Below, one piece after another: positions 45,967 to 54,178 of a DNA stretch of 64,000 bases. A program made the position numbers and the translations under genes. How positions within the stretch are numbered: the stretch's first letter is position 1; each line of letters opens with the position of its first letter. The notes below the pieces were generated by a model. That model ran no database searches. It saw only the letters and a list, made by a program, of their open reading frames with translations, and was not told the origin of the DNA. Source of the DNA: an uncultured Saprospiraceae bacterium (GTDB taxonomy: Bacteria > Bacteroidota > Bacteroidia > Chitinophagales > Saprospiraceae); assembly GCA_937942435.1 (NCBI GenBank), contig CALDEM010000056.1, positions 1-64,000 of the forward strand, written 5' to 3'.

Positions 45967-47326
45967 TGACTTATTTAAGAAGGGCTTAGGCGAGCCGAGT
46001 TATGCTTTTGATGAGCAGGCTTGGCAAGGTGCTCGTGAAGTGTTGGGCCTAAAGAAGAAAAGAAGGAGACGATTCCTTTGGTTCATTGCTGGTAGTGCAG
46101 TGGTAGCTCTTGCAATGTTAGTTTTTCTATTGCTAAATAATGATGCGGCGCCTACCGCTCAAGAAAATAAGATTGCAGAAGATAAAATTGAAATGTCCCA
46201 TGAGCTATCTGGATCAGCTGAAAGCTCTTTGATTACTGACCAAGTGGCTCTTAATCAAACTGAAGGAAGAGATACATATAAAATCCAAAACTCAAATAAT
46301 GAACAGGGTAGGGCGGTGGCTCCGGGTGCTACTTCTTTTAAAAGTAAAAGGGATAAAACAACTTTTAAAAATGAAAAATTAGTGAAAAATGAAACAAATA
46401 AAATCCCTGTCGTAATTGTAAAAAATGACAATCCAAATTTAGAAGTCATCAATAATAAAGAGCGTATTGATTTCAATTTAGAAGGAGCCCAAACAGTGCT
46501 GAATAGTGTGCAAAACAGTAAATTGTCACAATTAGAAAATGATGCAATTGAAGCGTCTTCGAGAATAAAGAACCATAGTGTTGATTCCGATTTGATGACC
46601 CTTCTGGGACTCGAAAAAATATCGATTGCGCCATTTTTATTAAAAGAAAAAGAGCTTCCTGTGCCAGACATGACTAAGCCGATAACTAAAGAATCTCAGT
46701 CTGTTATTTTTGAAAAAGGGGTCTATGTTTTGTACACACCAAGTGTATCTGGAATCGAAATTGGGTTCAACGGGGTCATGAGGTTTAATAAGCACTGGTC
46801 TTTAGGATTAGGCCTTGGAGTAAGTAGGGCAAGTCATGCGTCTGATGATGCTTTTGATGCTACGCAAACTGGTAGAAGTAACGTAGACTTAAATTTTACT
46901 ACAACTAATATTTATAATTACAAAAGTATAGTCTTGCCGATGAGGTTATCTTATGCTGTAAAAAAGCATAGCGCTTTTGCTGGCCTTATCCTAAAGAGAC
47001 CCTTTGTGCTGTCAGGATTACAAGAAGCTAGTACAGCACCTAATATGGATACGATGGACACAGCTCAAAGCTTAGATGTGCCTATAGCACCAATATCTTC
47101 AACCTTCAGGTACAACTTGAGCAATGTACCAGAACTTAATAAGCTCATCGTTTATGGGCAAGCAGGATACAGCTATCGACTTAACAAGGTCTTAGAACTA
47201 AGTGTTGGAGCTACCTATCTCTTAGAAAGTCAAAGTAGAATCTTGCCACTAATTAATAATATAGAGAGATCCAGTTTGAAGCAATCTTCATCGAGCGCAT
47301 ACATCAGATTAGATTATAGATTTTGA
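45950..47326 (+). CDS. putative sigma regulator with membrane anchor and C-terminal beta-barrel
   Basis: 458 residues. The first 40 are charged and cytoplasmic-like, with PIDDLFKKGLGEP and AFDEQAWQGAREVLG, which resemble the short N-termini that bind ECF sigma factors. A Lys/Arg-rich stop (KKKRRRRF) and one transmembrane helix (about 41-62) follow, then a Ser/Asn/Lys-rich linker. From about residue 243 the sequence alternates as in an outer-membrane barrel and ends in YIRLDYRF with a terminal Phe. The layout suggests a single protein spanning from cytoplasm to outer membrane. The start overlaps the sigma gene, so translation is coupled. No named family recognised. Confidence 0.65.
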   Translation: MSHPIDDLFKKGLGEPSYAFDEQAWQGAREVLGLKKKRRRRFLWFIAGSAVVALAMLVFLLLNNDAAPTAQENKIAEDKIEMSHELSGSAESSLITDQVALNQTEGRDTYKIQNSNNEQGRAVAPGATSFKSKRDKTTFKNEKLVKNETNKIPVVIVKNDNPNLEVINNKERIDFNLEGAQTVLNSVQNSKLSQLENDAIEASSRIKNHSVDSDLMTLLGLEKISIAPFLLKEKELPVPDMTKPITKESQSVIFEKGVYVLYTPSVSGIEIGFNGVMRFNKHWSLGLGLGVSRASHASDDAFDATQTGRSNVDLNFTTTNIYNYKSIVLPMRLSYAVKKHSAFAGLILKRPFVLSGLQEASTAPNMDTMDTAQSLDVPIAPISSTFRYNLSNVPELNKLIVYGQAGYSYRLNKVLELSVGATYLLESQSRILPLINNIERSSLKQSSSSAYIRLDYRF

Positions 47327-47375
47327 TCTGCTCCTTGATTGAGAAAGAAGGCGAATATTAGCACGATGCCAAACG

Positions 47376-47418
47376 CTTAAGATATAAGCAGATAAGTGAA
47401 CATGATGTTCATCTTAAG
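47376..47418 (+). repeat. nested inverted repeats downstream of the sigma/barrel genes
   Basis: Outer pair CTTAAGAT/ATCTTAAG (47376-47383 and 47411-47418) encloses a tight palindrome GAACAT-G-ATGTTC (47398-47410). It may be a transcript-end hairpin or an operator. Confidence 0.35.
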
Positions 47419-47558
47419 ATAGCAACTGAAGATAGAGTTGAAGCACCTTAATGAGCAAAGGCTCAAGGTCATATTATAAAATTATTGTATTTGTAATCTC
47501 CTGATAAATCGTTTATGCTAAGTCAGCATCTAACTTTTTACCTAAGAAAAATCCTACA

Positions 47559-47636
47559 ATGAAGATTGTCAATTTTATTACCATCATCCTATTATATTGT
47601 TGGTTCCGTGTTTCAGGTTTCCTACATCCTCAGTAA
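47559..47636 (+). pseudogene. possible remnant: signal peptide followed by a stop
   Basis: The 25-residue frame starts MKIVNFITIILLYCWF, which looks like a signal peptide, and stops shortly after. It may be a relic of a secreted gene, or chance. Confidence 0.25.
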
Positions 47637-47960
47637 TTCAAATACCGTACCTTTTTTATTTAAGGGAACTTTAAAATTAATAGAGAAGACATCAAGGATG
47701 TTTGCTTCGCGACCTATAATTAACTGGTATTTAACGCGTTACGTCAATATGATATACGACTCGGTTTCTGTAAAGTAGTTATCAAACGGTGGCCTATATC
47801 AGTCGAGAATTAAAGATAGCATGTGACTTTTTCAGTATTTTACGACTAATAACTATAAACCCAACTCAACACAACAAGCTCCTCATTGCATAGGCAAAGT
47901 GGGGAAATCCATTTGAAGGCATTCCTGTTTTATTTTGTAAAAAAATAAAGATCTGAGAGG

Positions 47961-50249
47961 ATGTACCGACTTTTACTAGTGATTATTGTATCACTTTTTT
48001 GCGCTCAACCCAACTTACAAGCAGAATTAGCATATTCATTTGATTATGCCTCCACTTTGTGGGCTGATGCCGATAAAGATGGTATTTACGACGATAAGGA
48101 TAATTGTCCAAATACGTTCAATCCTCACCAAGATGACAGCGATAGGGATGGCATCGGAGACGTATGCGATGATGATGATTGCGCATGTGAAAATGAGTTT
48201 CAGATGATTTATGTCTGCCAGCAGGGTATAACAAGAAGAGTCTATTGTAGCGCACTAAGTGATCCTGACACATTCTGTGGTCCTTGCCAAGATCAAGAGC
48301 AACAAGAAGAGAAAGAGCAAGTCTGTGCTGAGTGTCCAGTGGATGATCGGGGCAATATACGCCTATGTGTTATCAGGACTAATAAGCTGATCAATCTTCA
48401 AGGAAGATGCGATGACCTCACTGATTACTTTGACAATGATGGCGATCTTGTAGACGGTGTCGAGTGCGGTCCATGTACTTGTGCGATGATCAATGATGTC
48501 GATACAGATGGTGATGGAGCATGTGATTCTATAGACGAATGTCCGAACAATCCGCTCAAGACTGAAGCTGGTATGTGTGGATGTGATGCCTATGATTCTG
48601 ATGGTGATTGGGTCTGCGATGCGGATGATATTTGCCCTGGAGGCAGTGATAAGATAGATACAGATGGTGACGGAGTACCGGATTTTTGTGATGTATGTGA
48701 AGGACATGATGACAATATAGATCGCGATGGTGATGGTACACCTGATGGCTGCGATATCTGCCCTAACAGTGCTGGTGATGACAGCGATGGTGATGGAGTC
48801 TGTGATGATCTTGATATCTGTCCCGGAGGAGATGACAATATAGATAACAATGGTGATGGCATACCAGATGCCTGCGAAACCAGTAAGTGTGCTGTAAGTG
48901 GGAACTCGGAGTTTGAGTGGATACAAGATGTTAAAATCAATGATTGGTTTAATCTAACCAATGACAATGGTGGTTATGCAGAGTTTACTGACCCTTCATT
49001 GATGTTTTTCCCAGGTGACTCTATTGAGTTATGGGTGACTCCAGGATTTATAGATCAAGTTGCTGAATTGTCATACGCCATATTTGTGGATTGGAATGGT
49101 GATGGAGATTTTGATGACCAAGAAGAAAGAGTTTATGACACTCGATCATTACGAGAAAGAGGTATAGATATGGTAGTGCCACCTTTTGCACAACCTGGCA
49201 ACATATGTGCTCGATTTATAGTCAACTATGGTAGAATCACGAGCGCTTGTGACCCATGTATAGATGGAGAAGTAGAAGATTACATCCTATTGATCAAAGA
49301 TGGCGGCACAAGTCCTGATCCAGAAGTCGATCCTGATGGAGATTGCGATCAAACAGAAGAATCCTTTAACTATGAGTTGGATAGAAGTCTACAGGGACTT
49401 AATGATGGGTGGGGTTGGACCTCAGCCTGGAGAGCAGCAGTTAATGGTAATCCATCAGCTCAGATACTTCAACAGTCGCTGTCAGCTTCTAACATAGCAA
49501 CAGTAGGTCAAAAACTAGGTGTACTAACGCCAACAGGTACGAGCTATATGATGGCAAGAGACTTCGCACTACAGAGCCAAGATATGTGGTTAAGCTTCAC
49601 TTATATGAAGAGAGGAGCTGCCGGTATGTTAGAACTTAGACTAGGTGATAATGATGAGACGGTCATGATAGATCAGTCAGGAGCACTTAACCTTGCGGGA
49701 AATGTCGGACCATCACTACCAAGCAACGGTCCATCTCTTGTTGTGCTGCATATACAGAGATCAGGGAGTCAAGATCAGATCAGTGCTTGGATCAACCCGA
49801 CGCAATCTATGGTTCTTACAGCAGGTAATGCTGCCATTCAAACGGCAGCTTCACTAGACAGAGATATATCAAGTGTATTGTTTTCATTTGCAGGAGTTGA
49901 TCCAGTTGGAACAACAGAGCATTACATAGATGAGATAAGATTAGCTTGTACTCAAGACAGAATTTTGTCAGATCAAGGCGGTAACAACCCTGATCCAGTA
50001 GATATGGAGATCACTATCGCTCCTAATCCTATAACGAACGGTGCTAATGCAGGTATAACACTTTCTAACGCTACGTTCTTGCAAGGCACCCTTAACCTGT
50101 ATACGATGGCTGGAGCTATGGTCTTGACACAAGACGCAGTGGCTGGACTCAATATAGTTCCTACTGCTGGGTTACAAGGAGGTATATACATCTTGGAGAT
50201 CGATACGGATGCAGGAAGAGTCATGGCACAACTAGTCGTTCAGATTTAG
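47961..50249 (+). CDS. T9SS protein with thrombospondin type 3 repeats and GEVED domain
   Basis: 762 residues with a signal peptide (cleavage near NLQAE). Residues about 35-75 and 175-310 are Asp-rich, Cys-containing thrombospondin type 3-like calcium-binding repeats (DADKDGIYDDKDNCPNTF and copies such as DTDGDGVPDFCDVC). A GEVED-type domain follows (about 330-440, IDGEVEDYILLI with the FVDWNGDGDF loop). Residues 465-680 are a concanavalin/LamG-like beta region (SFNYELDRSLQGLNDGWGW to EHYIDEIRLAC). The end is a T9SS sorting domain (about 690-762, IAPNPITNGANAGITL). Probably a Ca-stabilised surface or secreted protein. Confidence 0.88.
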   Translation: MYRLLLVIIVSLFCAQPNLQAELAYSFDYASTLWADADKDGIYDDKDNCPNTFNPHQDDSDRDGIGDVCDDDDCACENEFQMIYVCQQGITRRVYCSALSDPDTFCGPCQDQEQQEEKEQVCAECPVDDRGNIRLCVIRTNKLINLQGRCDDLTDYFDNDGDLVDGVECGPCTCAMINDVDTDGDGACDSIDECPNNPLKTEAGMCGCDAYDSDGDWVCDADDICPGGSDKIDTDGDGVPDFCDVCEGHDDNIDRDGDGTPDGCDICPNSAGDDSDGDGVCDDLDICPGGDDNIDNNGDGIPDACETSKCAVSGNSEFEWIQDVKINDWFNLTNDNGGYAEFTDPSLMFFPGDSIELWVTPGFIDQVAELSYAIFVDWNGDGDFDDQEERVYDTRSLRERGIDMVVPPFAQPGNICARFIVNYGRITSACDPCIDGEVEDYILLIKDGGTSPDPEVDPDGDCDQTEESFNYELDRSLQGLNDGWGWTSAWRAAVNGNPSAQILQQSLSASNIATVGQKLGVLTPTGTSYMMARDFALQSQDMWLSFTYMKRGAAGMLELRLGDNDETVMIDQSGALNLAGNVGPSLPSNGPSLVVLHIQRSGSQDQISAWINPTQSMVLTAGNAAIQTAASLDRDISSVLFSFAGVDPVGTTEHYIDEIRLACTQDRILSDQGGNNPDPVDMEITIAPNPITNGANAGITLSNATFLQGTLNLYTMAGAMVLTQDAVAGLNIVPTAGLQGGIYILEIDTDAGRVMAQLVVQI

Positions 50250-50374
50250 TATACCATAAGTTCAAAATTTTGCTCTGCCTTGAGAGCAATGATTATATTG
50301 TGGCTGCAAAATACCTTTAAGAAGAAGCATATACTCTTGCCGTATATGCCGTGCTTCATAGCTTAAAAACTTTG

Positions 50375-50411
50375 AAGAAGCCTGGTGATAATGATCATCT
50401 GGCTTTTTTTA
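50375..50411 (+). terminator. terminator after the T9SS/TSP3 gene
   Basis: Imperfect hairpin AGCCTGGTGAT/ATCATCTGGCT followed by T7. Confidence 0.55.
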
Positions 50412-50440
50412 TTGTACCTTCCTTAAATCAAAGTTGATTT

Positions 50441-52159
50441 ATGGTAAAGCTTAAGTTCACCTTTTTCTTTTTACTCTCTACTTACTTTTTATTAGCTCAG
50501 AAAGGTGATCTACTCGTCGAACATATCAGCTATATAGACGTAGAAAATGGTATCGCTCTCCATGATCAACATATCTTTATCCGTGATGGGAAAATAGCAA
50601 ATATCAGTGATGCACCAATCGATAAAAACGATATAGATAAAGTCGATGGCACTGGTAAATGGCTCATGCCGGGACTGGTAGATGCGCATATACATCTTTT
50701 TCAATCTGGAGGTCTTTACACGCGCCCAGATGCCATAGATCTACGTACCCTACAATCATATGAAGATGAGAGAGTATGGTTATATGAGCATGCTGACGAG
50801 ATCTTGAGATCATATCTAAGATTAGGTATCACAACCGTGATTGATGTCGGTGGTCCGATGACTAATTATACTATCAGAGATCAATACAAGGGCGATCCAA
50901 TGTTGCCCAACTATTATTGTACAGGGCCTCTGGTATCAACTTATCAACCTGAGGCTTTTCAGATAGATGACCCTCCGATTATAAAAGTTAAAACGATTGA
51001 GGAAGCCAAAAAGATCGTTGCTGATCAACTTCCCGCTCAGCCTGATTTTATAAAGATATGGTACATCGTCAACCCTGGTGCATCTGCAGTTGATAACTAT
51101 GATATCGTAAAAGCAACTATAGATGAGAGCCATAAACATAATTTGAAAGTAGCAGTTCATGCTACTCAGCTCACGACAGCTAAGTTAGCCTTAAAAGCAG
51201 GCGCAGACATACTCGTACATAGTGTTGCAAGAGAGATCGATCAAGAATTTATCGACATGATGAAAGTATCCGATGCAGCGCTGATCCCTACGCTCGTTGT
51301 GCATGGAGGATATGATCGAGCTTTTTCTAATCAATTAGGTATTGATACACATGATCTAACCTATAGCATACCGTATGCCATCGGTACCTTGCTTGATGTT
51401 GAGCATATCGATCACCAAGAACTTAAGGAGGCTCAAGCCTATGCGGCGCCCATGCTTGCGCGAAATGAAAAGAGAGATATATTTAGAAAAGCCAATCTTA
51501 AAAAGTTGGTAGATCAAGGCGTTACGATCGCTACAGGTACAGATGCTGGCAACATCGGTACTCTTCATGCTTCTTCTTACAAGGATGAATTAGAAGCTAT
51601 GTCAGAAGCTCAACTGACTAATGCCCAGATTATAAAAGCTTCAACTATTGATGGAGCAAAAGTCTTAGACAAAGAGCAGCTCATAGGCACTGTGGAAATT
51701 GGAAAACAAGCCGATCTTATCATCTTAGAGGACAATCCGCTTGAAGATCTCACTGCGTTATATCAACCAGAGATGATTATAAAAAGCGGCGCCCTCATTG
51801 ATCCAGATATATTAGTCAGTACGTCGCCTGAAGATGTGGCACAGATGCAACTCAATGCATATAATCTCGGCGATATAGACTCTTTTCTTGATGCTTACAG
51901 CGATACGGTAAAGGTCTATGATTTTCCAAATGAACTTAGATATCAAGGCAAGGATAAGATGAGAGATAATTATAGCGGACTCTTCGAGTCTACACCAGAC
52001 CTGCACTGCCAGTTAATCAAGAGGATAGTACTTGGCAATACTGTGATTGATCAAGAACTCGTCACTGGATTGAACAATGGGGGAGAGATTAAAGCCATTG
52101 CTATTTATAAGATCCGTGAGGGTAAGATACAAGAGGTGTACTTTGAGATTAAGGAGTGA
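50441..52159 (+). CDS. amidohydrolase fused to a C-terminal SnoaL/NTF2-like domain
   Basis: 572 residues with a signal peptide (near FLLAQ). The amidohydrolase part has DAHIHLF (HxH metal ligands), the lysine-bearing FIKIWY, AVHATQ and LVHSV histidines, and GTDAGN aspartate, so the binuclear-type site appears complete. It is of the imidazolonepropionase/aryldialkylphosphatase-like group. From about residue 460 a separate alpha+beta domain (QLNAYNLGDIDSFLDAY to EGKIQEVYFEI) matches the SnoaL/NTF2-like fold. A fused SnoaL-type tail is unusual for these enzymes. The substrate is unknown; the enzyme should work outside the cytoplasm. Confidence 0.87.
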   Translation: MVKLKFTFFFLLSTYFLLAQKGDLLVEHISYIDVENGIALHDQHIFIRDGKIANISDAPIDKNDIDKVDGTGKWLMPGLVDAHIHLFQSGGLYTRPDAIDLRTLQSYEDERVWLYEHADEILRSYLRLGITTVIDVGGPMTNYTIRDQYKGDPMLPNYYCTGPLVSTYQPEAFQIDDPPIIKVKTIEEAKKIVADQLPAQPDFIKIWYIVNPGASAVDNYDIVKATIDESHKHNLKVAVHATQLTTAKLALKAGADILVHSVAREIDQEFIDMMKVSDAALIPTLVVHGGYDRAFSNQLGIDTHDLTYSIPYAIGTLLDVEHIDHQELKEAQAYAAPMLARNEKRDIFRKANLKKLVDQGVTIATGTDAGNIGTLHASSYKDELEAMSEAQLTNAQIIKASTIDGAKVLDKEQLIGTVEIGKQADLIILEDNPLEDLTALYQPEMIIKSGALIDPDILVSTSPEDVAQMQLNAYNLGDIDSFLDAYSDTVKVYDFPNELRYQGKDKMRDNYSGLFESTPDLHCQLIKRIVLGNTVIDQELVTGLNNGGEIKAIAIYKIREGKIQEVYFEIKE

Positions 52160-52329
52160 CGGATTTTTGCATTGCCAAAAAGATAATTTGATACTTATAA
52201 CAATTTTTTAATAGTTGATTTGAAAGAAAAAAACTATTTGGTGTACTCATTCTGACATTCAATAGAGATACAAAAATTACCTTTTATATATTAGTTATTT
52301 TTGTCATTTGTTGATAACAATTACTTCTT

Positions 52330-53184
52330 GTGTATAAATCATCTTATTGGTTGCTATTGCTTATGTCGTTGACACTTCTCGGATGTAGCGGAGATGATCC
52401 AGAGCCTATTCTCAGTGTTCAATCTATCATAAGCCAGATCAAGAACAACTATACTTTGATGCCGGAAGAAGCTATATCAATGAGCCGTGACGGTAAGGTG
52501 TTTGCCTTTTATACTGAACCTACTGATCGTTATGCTCACGGGGTTTTGGGAGATAAGATAGAAGCAGGACAATTAGTAGTAGTGAAAGATGGGATTTTTC
52601 ATGAGTTGACACTAACTGATAACTATGTGTTCGAGGATATAAGACCGAGGTTATATGATGTTGACCAAGACGGAGCGTTGGAGTTTGTCGTCTTACGAAC
52701 TGAGATATCAAGAGGAGCGGGGATTGTCATTTATAAATTAGTTGACAATCAAATAGTAGTTTACTCAGAGCTGGCAGAGATAGGAAGAGCCAATCGATGG
52801 TTAAATATAGTTGCGATCTATGATCTGGATATGGATGGTCAAGTAGAGATAAGTTGGATAGAAACTCCTCATATCGGAGGAGTCCTTAAGGTAGCGAAGA
52901 TTGAAGAAAATGAGCTTATAGTGATAGATCAGATCAGTGGATATAGTAATCATGATATAGGAGAAAGAAATCTATGTCTTTCAGTAGTTACCAAGCTAGG
53001 TGACAACCCGATGATCTTTGTACCCAATCAGTCAAGATCCAAGATAGTGGGTTTCACTTTTATTGATGAAAAACTTAAACAAGCTTCTGAAAAGCTCGTT
53101 CAGGTTGACTTTGCCCAAGTATTGCGTGAGCAATATGAGTTTGAAGGTTTAGTTGTTGAGAAGGAGGATAATTGTATTTTTTAA
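52330..53184 (+). CDS. lipoprotein with VCBS/FG-GAP-like repeats
   Basis: 284 residues starting from GTG at 52330 with a lipoprotein signal (LTLLGCSGDD). Two Asp-rich loops in beta context (YDVDQDGALEFVVL near residue 110 and YDLDMDGQVEISWI near residue 170) resemble the calcium-binding loops of FG-GAP/VCBS repeats. Total size is small for a full propeller. Function unknown. Confidence 0.6.
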   Translation: MYKSSYWLLLLMSLTLLGCSGDDPEPILSVQSIISQIKNNYTLMPEEAISMSRDGKVFAFYTEPTDRYAHGVLGDKIEAGQLVVVKDGIFHELTLTDNYVFEDIRPRLYDVDQDGALEFVVLRTEISRGAGIVIYKLVDNQIVVYSELAEIGRANRWLNIVAIYDLDMDGQVEISWIETPHIGGVLKVAKIEENELIVIDQISGYSNHDIGERNLCLSVVTKLGDNPMIFVPNQSRSKIVGFTFIDEKLKQASEKLVQVDFAQVLREQYEFEGLVVEKEDNCIF

Positions 53185-53393
53185 TGATCTGTATTGTTGA
53201 TTGTGGGCCCATGAGAAGATATTCTTAAACCACGCAATATGCTACTTAACCACGATATTAATAGAGTTAAGTACTATACTCCTTTCAGGAGTTCGCATAT
53301 AGGAAGATCAGTGTACTCGCTTCAAATAAATTTTTCACTTGACTAATATTGAATAGAGGTGTCTCTTCTCGCAAATAATGTGATCTTAGCTTC

Positions 53394-54167
53394 GTGAATA
53401 GGAATATACATTGTGTTCGTATAGGAGAAGGAAGAAAAGTGTTTTTTCAGCATGGTCTTGCAGCAAATGCAACTCAGATCTCCTCACTTTTAGGCGGTCT
53501 TAAAGGTGTGGCCATATCTACTCTGGATTGTCCGGGGCATGGTAAGTCAGAGTTAACGCCTAACTATAAACCATCGTTTGATAGATATGCTGATGCGGTG
53601 ATCGATAGTCTCGATGATCAACGGGTTGCCAAGGGAATTATCGGCGGTATATCTATGGGTGCGGGGATCGCCCTCAATATAGCTATCAGATATCCCGAGA
53701 GAGTTAGAGCACTTATCTTTCATAGATCTGCTTGGCTGGCAGAGAAGAATCCTGATAATCTTAGGGTCTTGCTTGCTGCAGTGCCTATTTATAAACAGAA
53801 GAATCGAGTGGAGCAATTCAAGAACTCTGCGGGCTATAATTTTGTGAATGACAAATTTGAATCCGCAGGTAATTCTCTACTTAGGATATTTAGTGAGCAT
53901 CAACAAGAGAATCTGGGCCGGGTGATCAAAGCAATGGTCGGAGATAGACCCATACGTGGCTTGGAAGAACTAGAAAAGATCAGAAATGTCCCCACTCTAA
54001 TCATCGGAAACGAAAATGACCCATTGCATCCTTATCAAACCTCAAGGACCTTGCATCATCATATCAAAGGTTCGGTTCTGAAGAAAGTTATCTCGAGGTA
54101 TATCAATGAGGCAGAACATAAAAAGCAAGTTCAATCCCATATTTTAGAATTTATTGGGAGTCTATAG
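53394..54167 (+). CDS. alpha/beta hydrolase
   Basis: 257 residues from GTG at 53394; an in-frame stop 18 bp upstream bounds the start. The fold signatures are FQHGLAANATQ (oxyanion-type HG), LDCPGHGKS, the nucleophile elbow GGISMGAG (Ser87), the acid loop NENDPLHPY, and a late His (EAEHKKQ). The catalytic triad looks complete. It starts the probable operon whose next gene follows after 11 bp. The substrate may be an ester or lactone of the sugar route encoded downstream; this is inference. Confidence 0.85.
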   Translation: MNRNIHCVRIGEGRKVFFQHGLAANATQISSLLGGLKGVAISTLDCPGHGKSELTPNYKPSFDRYADAVIDSLDDQRVAKGIIGGISMGAGIALNIAIRYPERVRALIFHRSAWLAEKNPDNLRVLLAAVPIYKQKNRVEQFKNSAGYNFVNDKFESAGNSLLRIFSEHQQENLGRVIKAMVGDRPIRGLEELEKIRNVPTLIIGNENDPLHPYQTSRTLHHHIKGSVLKKVISRYINEAEHKKQVQSHILEFIGSL

Positions 54168-54178
54168 AAATTCAAATC

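Larger units (their letters stand above)
47327..47960. other. intergenic region with nested palindromes and a signal-peptide-like mini-frame
   Basis: 634 bp. It holds nested inverted repeats at 47376-47418 and a 25-codon frame at 47559-47636 that looks like a signal peptide cut by a stop. Nothing else is supported. Confidence 0.4.

Noticed and set aside
47566-47778. 70-codon plus-strand frame
   Set aside because: It is out of frame with the signal-peptide-like mini-frame and has no domain or convincing start context.
48363-48926. 187-codon minus-strand frame
   Set aside because: It is antisense to the Asp-rich thrombospondin repeats, where repeated GAT codons give stop-free Ile/Thr-rich reading on the other strand.
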